From Vibrionaceae bacterium (GTDB lineage Bacteria > Pseudomonadota > Gammaproteobacteria > Enterobacterales > Vibrionaceae): 64,000 bases of DNA. A program made the position numbers and the translations under genes. The notes under the pieces are model-generated. The model was not told the origin of the DNA and ran no database searches. It worked only from the letters and a program-made list of their open reading frames with translations. The stretch covers positions 34,857 to 98,856 of the forward strand of contig JAAEZQ010000014.1 of assembly GCA_018222805.1 (NCBI GenBank), in the 5' to 3' direction. Positions 18,278 through 27,969 of the stretch are shown piece after piece. The first letter of the stretch is position 1. Every line of letters begins with the position of its first letter.

Positions 18278-18348
18278 ATTTGATTTTGTGTTTTACTGAA
18301 CTAAGTGGTTTGCCATTGTTTTGAACGAAAAATTTTTTTTCTCTCGAA

Positions 18349-18393
18349 TTCTTCACAAAGTTATTCACAGAAAAGGTGAATAAATGTGGGCAA
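18349..18393. other. Candidate DARS core: four clustered DnaA boxes
   Basis: Two boxes on the plus strand (18349-18357 with one mismatch, 18361-18369 perfect) face two on the minus strand (18375-18383 with one mismatch, 18385-18393 with two). E. coli DARS cores are about 50 bases with oppositely oriented boxes, which this resembles. Confidence 0.55.
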
Positions 18394-18552
18394 TGTCTCA
18401 CTCTTATGTTGATAAAGTATTTGATGGCTAAAAGATATCCAATGATGGTGTAAAAGTAATAAATCTTGCTCATATCACATCAGTAAGTTTGCTAGTCATG
18501 GGGATATGTGGAAAAATCACGGTAATAAAAAATTATTCATAGAGGTTAGCCA

Positions 18553-19074
18553 GTGATAGATGGCGATGGTTACCGACTGAATGTTGGTATTGTGATATGT
18601 AATAACCATGGTCAGGTCTTCTGGGCTAAACGATACGGGCAACACTCATGGCAATTTCCACAAGGTGGAATTGACGAAGGTGAAACACCTGAGCAAGCAA
18701 TGTTCAGGGAGTTATATGAAGAAGTCGGTTTAACGAAAAAAGACGTTAAGATCATTGCAACAAGTCGTCATTGGTTAAGATATAAGCTACCAAAGCGACT
18801 GGTGCGTTGGGACTCCAAGCCTGTTTGTATCGGCCAAAAACAGAAATGGTTTCTGTTGCGATTGGAATGCGATGAATCTCGCATCAATATGCAACGTGGG
18901 AAATCCCCTGAATTTGATGGTTGGCGGTGGGTAAGTTATTGGTACCCGGTTAGGCAAGTTGTTTCTTTCAAGCGAGACGTTTACCGTCGTGCCATGAAAG
19001 AGTTTGCTTCTTTAGCCATGCCTTTTCGAGAAAGAAAAGCGAAAGGGAAAAGAAAAAAGCAACGTAGAGGATAG
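18553..19074 (+). CDS. rppH: RNA pyrophosphohydrolase RppH
   Basis: A 173-residue Nudix hydrolase that removes pyrophosphate from the 5' end of mRNA and so triggers RNase E decay. The Nudix box GX5EX7REUXEEXGU is complete at about residues 38-60, including RELYEEVG. The conserved [17 protein letters not shown] stretch follows near residues 93-109. The C-terminus is a basic KRKKQRR tail. The start is GTG at 18553, giving the same N-terminus as E. coli ([14 protein letters not shown]). Its stop is two bases before ptsP, so the two are co-transcribed. Confidence 0.96.
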   Translation: MIDGDGYRLNVGIVICNNHGQVFWAKRYGQHSWQFPQGGIDEGETPEQAMFRELYEEVGLTKKDVKIIATSRHWLRYKLPKRLVRWDSKPVCIGQKQKWFLLRLECDESRINMQRGKSPEFDGWRWVSYWYPVRQVVSFKRDVYRRAMKEFASLAMPFRERKAKGKRKKQRRG

Positions 19075-19076
19075 TC

Positions 19077-21323
19077 ATGCTCAGCCAGCTAAGGGAAATA
19101 GTTGAAAAAGTCTCCAGAGTCGACGATGTCCATCTGGCCTTCGATATATTGGTTAAAGAGACTTGTGCTGCCCTTCGCACAGAGTGTTGTACCATTTATC
19201 TTGCTAATGAAGAAATGCAGCGTCTTGAGTTAATGGCGACTCAAGGCCTGACTTTTGAAGGTGATAGCATCCATATCAACTTCAATGAAGGTTTGGTCGG
19301 GTTAGTAAAGCGTAGTGCTGAGCCGCTTAATCTTGCTGAAGCTTCCAAACATCCCGAGTTCAAATTCTTCCCTCAACTCGGAGAACAAATTTTCCACTCC
19401 TTCCTTGCCACTCCGATTATTCATCGCAAACAAGTGTTGGGTGTTTTAGTCATTCAGCAGAAAACGCCGCGCTTGTTCAGTGAGATGGAAGAGTCATTCC
19501 TCGTGACACTATCGGCTCAGATAGCGGTATTGATTGCCCACGCGCAAAGTCTTGGTCATTGGCAGTTAGCTTCTAAACCTACCGTTTTGAAAGGTGTTCC
19601 TGCGTCTACTGGTGTGGCGATCGGCGAGTTCTGGTTTGATAACACGCAACCTAGTTTATCCGATGTTTTTCCTGCTTCTACGTTAGACAAAGAGCGGGAA
19701 TATGAGCTGTTGCTGGTGGCGATTGAACGAGCCTTAAATGATTTCCGCCGAATGCGTAAGAAGCTGGATAGTGAAATCAATAAAGACGCGTTAGCTATCT
19801 TTGACTTGTTCACTCACTTGCTTAACGATCCGATGCTGCGTGGAGATCTGAAAAAACAAATCGAGAAAGGTGATAGGGCTGACTGGGCATTGCGTCAGGT
19901 TGTGGAATCTTACTCGAATCGGTTTGCCAGAATGTCGGATGTGTATATGCGTGAACGAGCGCAGGACATCAGAGAGCTGGGCCAGAGGTTGCTCTATTTC
20001 TTGCATAACAGTGAGCAAGAAAATTCTGCCATTGATCGACCTGTCATTATGGTGGCAAATGAGCTCACCGCGACATTACTCGCTTCGGTTCCAAAAGAAC
20101 ACTTATTGGCGGTCGTTTCGCTAGAAGGGGGAGCAAACTCTCACGCCGCTATTTTATCTCGAGCGTTGGGTGTGCCTGCTGTTATGGGAGCAAATATCAA
20201 CACGGAAGTGGTCAATGGTAAATTGGGCATTGTTGATGGGTATACCGGAGAGATTTTCCTTGAGCCAAACCGCCAGTTATTACGTGAGTACCGTAGTTTA
20301 GTTAGCGAAGAAACTGAGCTCGCCGCAATGGTGAACAAGGACCTCGCACTGCCTGCGATTACTCAAGATAATCACCACGTTGAAGTAATGCTGAATGCAG
20401 GTCTCAGTGCTGACAGCAATATTGCCATCAACACTGGAGTGGATGGTGTGGGATTATATCGAACTGAGATCGCATTTTTACTTAAGCATCACTTTCCATC
20501 CGAAGATGAGCAGTATCATCAATATAAGGCGATACTGAACAGTTACGCAAATCAGCGAGTGGTTATGCGTACATTGGATATCGGTGGTGATAAACCACTG
20601 CCTTATTTACCAATCGATGAAGACAACCCATTTTTAGGTTGGCGTGGCATCCGCTTTACCTTAGATCATCCGGATATTTTCCTTATCCAGTTACGTGCCA
20701 TGCTAAGAGCAAGCGCGGATAGTGGTAATTTGAGTATCTTGTTGCCAATGATCTCTGGTGTGAAAGAGTTGGATGATGCGATTACCTTGATTGATCAGGC
20801 ATACAGTGAAGCCGTGTTAATTGATGACCGGATTCAGGCGCCGAAAGTCGGGGTGATGATCGAAGTGCCGTCGATGGTGTATTTATTACCGACTATCGCG
20901 CATCGCGTTGATTTCGTTTCAGTTGGTACCAATGACTTAACACAGTATTTATTAGCCGTGGATCGGAACAATTCCCGTGTTTCTGATGTCTATGAATCTA
21001 TGCACCCTGCTGTATTACTGGCGCTGAAGCAGATTCATGACGTTTGTCAGCAATATCAGGTACCAGTCTGCATTTGTGGTGAGCTAGCTGGCGATCCGTT
21101 TGGTTCGCTCTTACTATTGGGCTTGGGCTATACATGCCTGAGTATGAACACCTCTAATGTCGCTAAGGTTAAGTATTTGATTCGTCATAGCCAACAAGAA
21201 GAGCTAAAACAGTTAGCGGAACAAGCAATGACACTTTCATATGGAGAAGAAATCCATCAAATGATGCATGACTTCTTTATCCAACAAGGTTTTGCTGGCT
21301 TTATTCGGGCAGGCAAGAAGTAG
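19077..21323 (+). CDS. ptsP: Phosphoenolpyruvate-protein phosphotransferase PtsP (EI-Ntr)
   Basis: A 748-residue enzyme I of the nitrogen-type phosphotransferase system. It passes phosphate from PEP to NPr (PtsO) and EIIA-Ntr. The N-terminal GAF domain (about 1-160) senses glutamine/2-oxoglutarate in E. coli. The phosphorylated His is H356 in GGANSHAAILSR, at the same number as in E. coli. The C-terminal PEP-binding barrel shows VGTNDLTQYLLAVDRNN near 620-637 and CGELAGDP near 665. Start ATG with AGAGGA upstream. Cluster rppH-ptsP-(tauE)-lgt-thyA. Confidence 0.96.
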   Translation: MLSQLREIVEKVSRVDDVHLAFDILVKETCAALRTECCTIYLANEEMQRLELMATQGLTFEGDSIHINFNEGLVGLVKRSAEPLNLAEASKHPEFKFFPQLGEQIFHSFLATPIIHRKQVLGVLVIQQKTPRLFSEMEESFLVTLSAQIAVLIAHAQSLGHWQLASKPTVLKGVPASTGVAIGEFWFDNTQPSLSDVFPASTLDKEREYELLLVAIERALNDFRRMRKKLDSEINKDALAIFDLFTHLLNDPMLRGDLKKQIEKGDRADWALRQVVESYSNRFARMSDVYMRERAQDIRELGQRLLYFLHNSEQENSAIDRPVIMVANELTATLLASVPKEHLLAVVSLEGGANSHAAILSRALGVPAVMGANINTEVVNGKLGIVDGYTGEIFLEPNRQLLREYRSLVSEETELAAMVNKDLALPAITQDNHHVEVMLNAGLSADSNIAINTGVDGVGLYRTEIAFLLKHHFPSEDEQYHQYKAILNSYANQRVVMRTLDIGGDKPLPYLPIDEDNPFLGWRGIRFTLDHPDIFLIQLRAMLRASADSGNLSILLPMISGVKELDDAITLIDQAYSEAVLIDDRIQAPKVGVMIEVPSMVYLLPTIAHRVDFVSVGTNDLTQYLLAVDRNNSRVSDVYESMHPAVLLALKQIHDVCQQYQVPVCICGELAGDPFGSLLLLGLGYTCLSMNTSNVAKVKYLIRHSQQEELKQLAEQAMTLSYGEEIHQMMHDFFIQQGFAGFIRAGKK

Positions 21324-21332
21324 TAGGTAAAT

Positions 21333-22124
21333 GTGACAGTCTCTTTATTTTTGTTATTGCTGGTATTGGGCGCGTTTGTCGGTGTCATGGCGGGGCTGCT
21401 CGGTATCGGTGGCGGATTAATAGTTGTACCTGCTTTGCTGTACCTTCTTCCTTATGCCGGTATTTCGATTGAACTGAGTATGCATATTGCTCTGGCAACC
21501 TCACTGGCAAGCATCATTATTACCTCGGGCTCATCTGCTATGCACCACCTTAAACTTGGTAATGTCGATATGTTTGTTGTGAAGTGGATGATACCCGGGG
21601 TTGTGATCGGCGGTTTTGTTGGCGCTAGCCTGGCTGAGTGGATCCCGACTCATTACTTGCCAAAACTCTTTGGCGTGATTGTGTTGCTTCTTGCGGTACA
21701 AATGTTCCGCTCCATAAAAGTACTGAAGTCCAAACCTATGCCGAGCAGTCCGGTTACCGTGATGTATGGAGCCGGTATTGGTGTTGTGTCTAGTTTGGCA
21801 GGGATTGGTGGTGGTTCGTTGTCAGTCCCTTTCCTGAACAAACATGGCGTCGAAATGCGAAAAGCGGTGGGCTCCTCTTCGGTATGTGGCTGCGTGATCG
21901 CTATTTCAGGTATGATTGGTTTCATCTTGCACGGCTACAAAGCTGAGAATTTACCAGCGCACAGTATTGGTTATGTTTATCTTCCTGCTTTGTTGGCGAT
22001 CGCCATGACTTCTATGCTCACCACCAAAGTTGGCGCGAAGTTGGCGACCCGTCTCCCTACAGCAGTATTAAAAAAAGTTTTTGCCGTATTTTTGATTGTT
22101 ATTGCGGCGACCATGCTACTGTAA
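21333..22124 (+). CDS. TauE/SafE family membrane transporter
   Basis: A 263-residue integral membrane protein with about eight segments. The family's internal duplication is plain: GLLGIGGGLIVVP at 21-33 and SLAGIGGGSLSVP at 154-166. TauE/SafE proteins export sulfite, sulfoacetate or other organosulfur anions; the substrate here cannot be read from sequence. Start GTG at 21333, nine bases after the ptsP stop, so it is co-transcribed with ptsP and lgt. E. coli has no gene at this position. Confidence 0.88.
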   Translation: MTVSLFLLLLVLGAFVGVMAGLLGIGGGLIVVPALLYLLPYAGISIELSMHIALATSLASIIITSGSSAMHHLKLGNVDMFVVKWMIPGVVIGGFVGASLAEWIPTHYLPKLFGVIVLLLAVQMFRSIKVLKSKPMPSSPVTVMYGAGIGVVSSLAGIGGGSLSVPFLNKHGVEMRKAVGSSSVCGCVIAISGMIGFILHGYKAENLPAHSIGYVYLPALLAIAMTSMLTTKVGAKLATRLPTAVLKKVFAVFLIVIAATMLL

Positions 22125-22163
22125 ATTTCATCCGTTTTATTTGTATTAAGAAGAGAATGATTT

Positions 22164-22985
22164 ATGTCTCAGGGATTCATTGAATTTCCCAATATTGATC
22201 CGGTTTTAATCTCTATTGGTCCTGTCTCTATTCGCTGGTACGGCTTGATGTATCTAGTTGGTTTTATCTTTGCTTTATGGCTGGCGAACCGCCGTGCGGA
22301 TAAACCGAATAGCGGCTGGACTCGAGAACAAGTATCCGATCTATTGTTTGCTGGTTTCCTTGGTGTGGTGATTGGTGGTCGAGTAGGCTATGTGATTTTC
22401 TACAATTTTGAGTTGTTCCTCGACGATCCTTTATACCTCTTTAAAGTCTGGACGGGCGGCATGTCATTCCATGGTGGTTTGCTGGGTGTGATTGCTGCCA
22501 TGTTCTGGTACGCACGTAAAAACGGCCGCACCTTCTTTGGTGTGGCTGACTTTATCGCCCCACTTGTGCCGTTTGGCTTAGGGATGGGACGTCTGGGTAA
22601 CTTCATGAACAGCGAGCTTTGGGGGCGTGTGACCGATGTGCCTTGGGCGATTGTCTTCCCGAATGGTGGCCCTCTACCGCGTCACCCATCCCAGTTATAT
22701 GAAATGGCGCTAGAAGGTGTCGTTCTATTCTTTATTTTGAATTGGTTCATCAAAAAGCCTCGACCATTGGGCTCAGTGTCAGGGCTATTTTTAGCTGGAT
22801 ATGGTACATTCCGCTTCCTAGTAGAGTTTGTGCGCGAACCGGATGCTCAGCTTGGTCTGTTTGGTGACTTTATTTCGATGGGACAGATCCTATCTACACC
22901 GATGATCGTGCTGGGAATCCTGATGATGGTTTGGGCGTACAAACGTGGTCTTTACCAAGATAAAGCTCAAGTTAAAACGAAGTAA
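22164..22985 (+). CDS. lgt: Prolipoprotein diacylglyceryl transferase
   Basis: A 273-residue inner-membrane enzyme that transfers diacylglyceryl from phosphatidylglycerol to the lipobox cysteine, the first step of lipoprotein maturation. About seven membrane segments. The catalytic SFHGGLLGV motif lies near residues 101-109 and the Lgt signature [14 protein letters not shown] near 142-155. Together with lspA at 34.7 kb it processes the window's lipoproteins (BamD, the DUF2799 protein, possibly DsbC). It lies directly before thyA, as in E. coli. Confidence 0.97.
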   Translation: MSQGFIEFPNIDPVLISIGPVSIRWYGLMYLVGFIFALWLANRRADKPNSGWTREQVSDLLFAGFLGVVIGGRVGYVIFYNFELFLDDPLYLFKVWTGGMSFHGGLLGVIAAMFWYARKNGRTFFGVADFIAPLVPFGLGMGRLGNFMNSELWGRVTDVPWAIVFPNGGPLPRHPSQLYEMALEGVVLFFILNWFIKKPRPLGSVSGLFLAGYGTFRFLVEFVREPDAQLGLFGDFISMGQILSTPMIVLGILMMVWAYKRGLYQDKAQVKTK

Positions 22986-22994
22986 GGTATTGGT

Positions 22995-23846
22995 GTGAAA
23001 CAGTATTTAGATTTGTGTCAACGCATTGTTGACCAAGGTGTTTGGGTTGAGAATGAACGTACAGGCAAGCGTTGTCTGACTGTGATCAACGCGGATTTGA
23101 CCTACGATGTTGCGAACAACCAATTTCCTTTAGTGACGACACGTAAAAGCTTCTGGAAAGCCGCAGTTGCGGAGCTACTGGGTTACATCCGTGGTTATGA
23201 TAATGCAGAAGACTTTCGCAATCTGGGCACAAAAACCTGGGATGCAAATGCCAACCAGAATGAAGCATGGCTAAATAATCCTTACCGTAAAGGTGAAGAC
23301 GACATGGGCCGTGTATATGGTGTTCAAGGTCGTGCATGGGCCAAGCCTGATGGTGGTCACATTGACCAACTGCGTAAGATTGTTGATGACTTAACGCGCG
23401 GCGTTGACGACCGTGGTGAGATCCTTAACTTTTATAACCCTGGTGAATTTCACATGGGTTGTTTACGTCCATGTATGTACAGTCATCACTTTTCTCTTTT
23501 GGGTGACACGCTGTATCTCAACAGCACCCAGCGTTCATGTGATGTGCCGCTGGGTCTGAACTTCAACATGGTTCAGGTTTATGTTTTCTTAGCTATCATG
23601 GCGCAGATTACTGGTAAGAAGCCGGGGCTGGCGTACCATAAAATTGTCAATGCACACATTTATGAAGACCAACTTGAATTGATGCGTGACGTACAACTAA
23701 AACGTGAGCCGCTTAAGGCTCCTACTTTCCACATCAATCCTGAAATCAAATCTCTGGAAGATTTTGAAACCTGGGTTACTCTAGATGATTTCTGGATCGA
23801 AGGTTACGAACATCATGACGCAATTCGCTACCCATTCTCTGTGTAG
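22995..23846 (+). CDS. thyA: Thymidylate synthase ThyA
   Basis: A 283-residue folate-dependent thymidylate synthase converting dUMP to dTMP. Catalytic Cys160 is in [12 protein letters not shown], followed by the dUMP-binding [13 protein letters not shown] region. It is 19 residues longer than E. coli ThyA (264) and differs around the active site ([10 protein letters not shown] against LAPCHAFFQFY), so it belongs to the second ThyA subtype common in vibrios. Start GTG at 22995 with AAGGT upstream. It ends the rppH-to-thyA series; a terminator follows. Confidence 0.96.
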   Translation: MKQYLDLCQRIVDQGVWVENERTGKRCLTVINADLTYDVANNQFPLVTTRKSFWKAAVAELLGYIRGYDNAEDFRNLGTKTWDANANQNEAWLNNPYRKGEDDMGRVYGVQGRAWAKPDGGHIDQLRKIVDDLTRGVDDRGEILNFYNPGEFHMGCLRPCMYSHHFSLLGDTLYLNSTQRSCDVPLGLNFNMVQVYVFLAIMAQITGKKPGLAYHKIVNAHIYEDQLELMRDVQLKREPLKAPTFHINPEIKSLEDFETWVTLDDFWIEGYEHHDAIRYPFSV

Positions 23847-23867
23847 TCTGGCCTGTTGGTCATAATA

Positions 23868-23898
23868 TGAAAAAAGCTCCGAATGGAGCTTTTTTCAT
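23868..23898. terminator. Bidirectional terminator after thyA
   Basis: An 11-bp stem (aaaaaagctcc/ggagctttttt) with loop gaat serves thyA and the convergent DUF1704 gene. Confidence 0.9.
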
Positions 23899-23907
23899 TT
23901 AAGGCAA

Positions 23908-25050
23908 TTATTTTAGAGCACTGACAATATATCTGTGTATCGGGTCAGTTTGCTGTGGATGAGACAGTGCAGGGCTAATAAATTCCGGTTGAGTAAATAT
24001 CCCTTTATCAACCAGCGAGCGGATAACATCAAAGTATTTCAACTCGGTTTTTCCACATAAGAGTAATGAAAAATCGTTACCCAAGTTATCGTACGCGTTG
24101 AGTACTTCTCGGAACCCGCGTAGGTATAAGTAATCTTTTGTCAGGCCTCCACCCCGGTATACACGAGCGGTAATAGTGAAGGCTTGTGTATCGGAAGTAT
24201 GATATTGCTCTTTCAGTAGCCTGAAGGTCTGGCGAAAATCTCGTTCTTTAATCATTGACTCTACTGCGAGTACACGCAGAGCCAGTGTACGTAATCGCTT
24301 GATGCTAAAGTGCCCAGAAAGGTACTCACATAAAATCGCTAAACCTTCCTGCGTATTGGTATTGGCAGGGCAACCTAGACTTAAGACATTAAGAGGTTGT
24401 CTACGACCGTTTAAGGTTGTCAACAAATGCACCCCCATCTCATGATGAGCCAGTGCCTCTAGCTCGTCTGTCGTTATGTAGGCAGCACTGTTTATTTTTA
24501 CTCGTAGGCCGGATACAAGGGCATTTGCTAGCATGCCATCAAGCACCTGTATTTCACAATCATAGCCATGCTTATGTGCAAAACTTCCCATGAACTGCGC
24601 GATAGAATGGCTGTCATGCGCAGGTTTGCTTTCTTCTTCCGTTGGTAAGTGCAAGATGAAGTGTGCATTGGCGATATCTTTTGCACTAGGCTCACCGTAG
24701 TAACGCAAAGAGTTATACAGAAAATCTTGTGTACCAATGGTATCGACCTGATCAAGCTTATCGGCATAAGATTGAATCACATCCGTATAGAGCTTTTGCA
24801 GCTGTGTATCCTTGATATCTTCTAAGGGTAACTCATACAAACGACGTTTAGATTGGTGGGTGACAAGAGGCGTCTTTTGGTATTCAAAGTTAGGCTCTTG
24901 AGAATACTTGTTATTGATGAAGCGTTCTCTTTCTCGTGCGTAATTAAGAGGGTTTACGCTACTGAGGATGTCTATATCACTAACCAATTGGGTTAGTTGT
25001 TCATCTATTGCTAATAGCTGGCTGGAAATCGGTTCGTGAGCTTGTGCCAT
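23908..25050 (-). CDS. DUF1704 / QEGLA-motif metallopeptidase-like protein
   Basis: A 380-residue protein of the family often annotated as flavohemoglobin expression-modulating QEGLA motif protein (DUF1704). It has HEMGVH at residues 203-208, an HExxxH zinc motif, and NTQEGLAILCEYL at 232-244, where a glutamate could be the third ligand. Eukaryotic relatives (MATCAP) are tubulin carboxypeptidases with the same HExxxH. Later conserved stretch TKDYLYLRGF near 325. An upstream ATG at 25116 is open, but GGAG nine bases before the ATG at 25050 decides the start. No signal peptide; the substrate is unknown. The name about flavohemoglobin rests on weak genetic data. Confidence 0.85.
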   Translation of the reverse strand: MAQAHEPISSQLLAIDEQLTQLVSDIDILSSVNPLNYARERERFINNKYSQEPNFEYQKTPLVTHQSKRRLYELPLEDIKDTQLQKLYTDVIQSYADKLDQVDTIGTQDFLYNSLRYYGEPSAKDIANAHFILHLPTEEESKPAHDSHSIAQFMGSFAHKHGYDCEIQVLDGMLANALVSGLRVKINSAAYITTDELEALAHHEMGVHLLTTLNGRRQPLNVLSLGCPANTNTQEGLAILCEYLSGHFSIKRLRTLALRVLAVESMIKERDFRQTFRLLKEQYHTSDTQAFTITARVYRGGGLTKDYLYLRGFREVLNAYDNLGNDFSLLLCGKTELKYFDVIRSLVDKGIFTQPEFISPALSHPQQTDPIHRYIVSALK

Positions 25051-25207
25051 ACTGTTTAACTCCATGTAAAGGCAACACCAACCAGAATCTTGATTGATTT
25101 GAGGTGTATGGCTCAAATTATCACCAGGAGTATATTCTGAACAACAAATATTTGCTGTTCAGCTCCCTTCGACGTTGAACCGTGCTTACGGCAGGCTACA
25201 AATACAA

Positions 25208-25254
25208 AAAAGGCTCCACAATGTGGAGCCTTAAAACGATGGTGTATCGTTTTA
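25208..25254 (-). terminator. Tandem terminator hairpins of nptA
   Basis: Two hairpins in a row: 25233-25240/25246-25253 (8 bp, perfect) immediately after the nptA stop, then 25210-25219/25223-25232 (10 bp, perfect) with a T run on the minus strand. Confidence 0.85.
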
Positions 25255-25255
25255 A

Positions 25256-26404
25256 TTATGCAGTGAGAGCTAGAATAGCACCTGGCAAAATAATGAATAC
25301 AGACATTAGGTAGCCACCTACAACTGCTTTATTCTTAATTGCCATCTCTGAAATCATGTCAGCGCCTTTCAGTGGAAGCTCGCGTAGGAACGGGATACCA
25401 AAGATAATTAGTGTCGCTGCGATGTTAAATACCAAGTGTACCAGGGCAATTTGTAGAGCGAATACTGCGAACTCACCAGAAACAGCAGTTGCTGCTAAAA
25501 GAGCTGTGATACACGTACCAATATTAGCACCTAGTGTGAATGGGTAGATATCACGAACTTTTAGTACGCCCGTACCCACAAGTGGAACCATTAAGCTTGT
25601 CGTTGTTGAAGAAGACTGCACAAGCACCGTTACGATAGAACCAGAAACGATACCGTGGATAGGGCCACGACCAATTGCGTTCTTAAGAATATCACGTGCA
25701 CGACCGACCATCAGGCTCTTCATTAGTTTACCCATCACCGTGATAGCAACGAAGATAGTTGCGATACCAAGGATGATAAGCATCACACCACCAACCGTGT
25801 CACCAAATGTTGATAGGGGCTCTTTGATTGCGCTAACAACAGGCTTTGTCATCGGCTTAATGAAGTTTAAGCCTTTGATGCTCATATCACCAGTTGCAAG
25901 CAGTGGAGAAACAAGCCAATGAGAAATCTTTTCTAGGATGCCGAACATCATTTCCAAAGGAAGGAAAATCGCGACAGCAAGTAGGTTAAAGAAGTCATGG
26001 ATCGTCGCACTAGCAAATGCACGCTTGAATTCTTCTTTACAACGCACGTGTCCTAGAGATACGAGTGTATTAGTAACCGTTGTACCAATGTTGGCACCCA
26101 TTACCATTGGAATAGCGGTCTCTACTGGTAGACCACCGGCAACTAAGCCCACAATAATAGAAGTTACAGTACTAGAAGATTGGATTAGGGCCGTTGCCAC
26201 CAGACCGATCATAAGACCAGCGATTGGATGGGATGCAAATTCAAACAGTACTTTGGCTTGATCGCCAGTGGCCCATTTAAAGCCGCTACCAACCATAGAT
26301 ACTGCTAGAAGAAGCAGGTATAGCATGAATGCCAAGTTAGCCCAGCGTAACCAGCGAGTTGTACTCGAAATCGGCACCGCTGTTGAAGTAGCTTGGTTCA
26401 TCAT
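25256..26404 (-). CDS. nptA: Na+/phosphate symporter, NptA type
   Basis: A 382-residue sodium-dependent phosphate transporter of the PNaS family in the inner membrane. The two inverted transport repeats each carry QSSST: one in ALIQSSSTVTSI near residues 70-81 and one in VLVQSSSTTTSL near 260-271. V. cholerae NptA is the type member for bacteria and likewise lies next to nhaR and hlyU. Start ATG at 26404. It is divergent from nhaR across 378 bases. Confidence 0.94.
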   Translation of the reverse strand: MMNQATSTAVPISSTTRWLRWANLAFMLYLLLLAVSMVGSGFKWATGDQAKVLFEFASHPIAGLMIGLVATALIQSSSTVTSIIVGLVAGGLPVETAIPMVMGANIGTTVTNTLVSLGHVRCKEEFKRAFASATIHDFFNLLAVAIFLPLEMMFGILEKISHWLVSPLLATGDMSIKGLNFIKPMTKPVVSAIKEPLSTFGDTVGGVMLIILGIATIFVAITVMGKLMKSLMVGRARDILKNAIGRGPIHGIVSGSIVTVLVQSSSTTTSLMVPLVGTGVLKVRDIYPFTLGANIGTCITALLAATAVSGEFAVFALQIALVHLVFNIAATLIIFGIPFLRELPLKGADMISEMAIKNKAVVGGYLMSVFIILPGAILALTA

Positions 26405-26782
26405 AATTTTCTCCGTGACCTTTCAGTTCTTTTCTGGTCTTTAGTTGAAACTGCGAGCGATGTTAGAGAAGAAATATTTCAGTAATATTACAGATTGATG
26501 GCTGGCGGCTTTTTTTATTGTTATTTTTGACAGTTGCAAATCCATTATTGTTTTTATTGTTATAAGCTATTGTTATTAAGTGGTTTTTGTTTTTGTCTTC
26601 TTGGGCTGTTACTTGGTGGGTATTTTTTGAAAGTGCGTTTTATCTCAAGTTTTATGACAATGTGAATCTTGAGTGTTCGGTAAAACCTGTCTTTAAGTGA
26701 CGTTTTGTTGGTTTTACCGAGTTAATTGTCTATCCCTGTCACATTTGATATAAAAACATCACCATCATTTCGGGAAATTGGT
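26405..26782. other. 378-base intergenic region between nptA and nhaR
   Basis: Very T-rich on the plus strand, with several copies of TTATTGTT or close variants between 26515 and 26580. Promoters of both divergent genes must lie here. I see no convincing operator, hairpin or gene. Confidence 0.5.
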
Positions 26783-27673
26783 ATGTCACATCTAAATTAT
26801 AATCATCTGTACTACTTCTGGATGGTCTGCAAACAAGGTTCTGTCACTAAGGCTGCAGATGCGCTTTTCCTCACACCGCAAACTGTGACTGGACAAATAA
26901 AAGCGTTTGAAGAGCGAATGAAGGGAAAACTGACAAAGAGAAATGGACGAACAGTTGAACCAACAGAGTTAGGGCAGCTCGTGTTCAAATACGCTGACCG
27001 AATGTTCGGTTTGAGCTATGAAATGTTGGATATCGTGAATTACAGTCAGCACTCCAATATTTTGTTTGAGGTTGGGGTAGCTGATGCATTGTCAAAGCGT
27101 CTGGTCAGTAAAGTACTCATGATAACCGTTCCTGAGGATAACAGTATCCATTTACGTTGCTATGAATCGACTCATGAGCTCTTATTAGAAAAACTATCTC
27201 AACACAAACTGGATATGATCTTGTCTGATTGCCCAGTTGATTCTACTCAAAGCCCTGGTCTTTATAGTAAGAAACTTGGGGAAAGTAGCATGAGCTTTTT
27301 TGCATCATTTGAAATTGACGAGGTGAAGTTCCCTGAAATTCTGGAACAGAAGAAGCTGTTGATTCCGGCAAGCCGCACTGCAATGGGGCGTAAAGTGCTG
27401 CAGTGGTTTGATCGACAAGGTTTACAACCTGATATTTTGGGTGAGTTTGACGATGTGGCTTTGATGAAGGCATTCGCGCGATATCATGACGATGTGATAT
27501 TTCTGGCACCGACGATGTACATGTCTGAAATTGAAGACGACCGCAAGTTACAACTAATTGGTCATGTGGATGATTTAAAAGAAGAGTATTATGTTATTTT
27601 TGCTGAGCGCATGATCCAACATCCCGCAGTTAAGAACGTTTGTGATGCTGATTTTAGTCAAATGTTTGAATAA
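26783..27673 (+). CDS. nhaR: LysR-family regulator NhaR
   Basis: A 296-residue LysR regulator, closely similar to E. coli NhaR, which activates the nhaA Na+/H+ antiporter gene in response to sodium. The N-terminal winged helix, [26 protein letters not shown] (about residues 18-43, split here for length), is followed by the effector domain with [11 protein letters not shown] near residues 98-108 and [11 protein letters not shown] near 140-150. An upstream in-frame start at 26726 would add 19 residues; the ATG at 26783 gives the standard N-terminus [13 protein letters not shown]. nhaA is not adjacent. Confidence 0.95.
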   Translation: MSHLNYNHLYYFWMVCKQGSVTKAADALFLTPQTVTGQIKAFEERMKGKLTKRNGRTVEPTELGQLVFKYADRMFGLSYEMLDIVNYSQHSNILFEVGVADALSKRLVSKVLMITVPEDNSIHLRCYESTHELLLEKLSQHKLDMILSDCPVDSTQSPGLYSKKLGESSMSFFASFEIDEVKFPEILEQKKLLIPASRTAMGRKVLQWFDRQGLQPDILGEFDDVALMKAFARYHDDVIFLAPTMYMSEIEDDRKLQLIGHVDDLKEEYYVIFAERMIQHPAVKNVCDADFSQMFE

Positions 27674-27969
27674 ACGCGTATCGTTGCGCAACTAAATAGA
27701 TTACTATCGATAAAAATATAATCATAAATGTAAATGAGACTTAAGTAACTTAGGAGCTGAGGTTTGAGCGTGCAAATTGGCGCGTTGCTACTTGATGAGT
27801 TAAGAATAGTGGCTAGGACGTGCTCGCTTTGACCTTCAATCGAAAACCGACAGCAAAGTTATCAATATTGAGACTCTCTTTAACTTATCTGGATGTCACG
27901 AGAAAAATTTTGTATTGCAACTAGCTAGCCCGAGTTGGAATAAGTAAGTTGTAGCTAGAGGTCCAACAC
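27674..27969 (+). other. 296-base region upstream of hlyU
   Basis: Contains the hlyU promoter region by position. No gene, hairpin or operator that I can support. Confidence 0.4.

Larger units (their letters stand above)
17934..18552. promoter_or_regulatory. DARS2: DARS2-like DnaA-box region between mutH and rppH
   Basis: A 619-base AT-rich gene-free region. It contains perfect DnaA boxes (TTATNCACA or TTTTCCACA) at 18036-18044 (+), 18156-18164 (-), 18361-18369 (+) and 18507-18515 (-). Around the third is a compact group with near-boxes at 18349-18357 (+), 18375-18383 (-) and 18385-18393 (-). A perfect IHF consensus (WATCAANNNNTTR) is at 18265-18277. In E. coli, DARS2, which regenerates ATP-DnaA with help from IHF and Fis, lies in exactly this mutH-rppH interval. 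The identification is from position and motifs; the core order was not aligned. Confidence 0.7.

Noticed and set aside
18136..18324. 62-codon ORF between mutH and rppH
   Set aside because: AT-rich, no ribosome binding site, and it overlaps DnaA boxes in a region best explained as DARS2-like.
26515..26580. TTATTGTT-rich tract as an operator array
   Set aside because: Copies are irregularly spaced in very T-rich sequence, so chance is the simpler explanation, unlike the evenly spaced array at 41044-41232.
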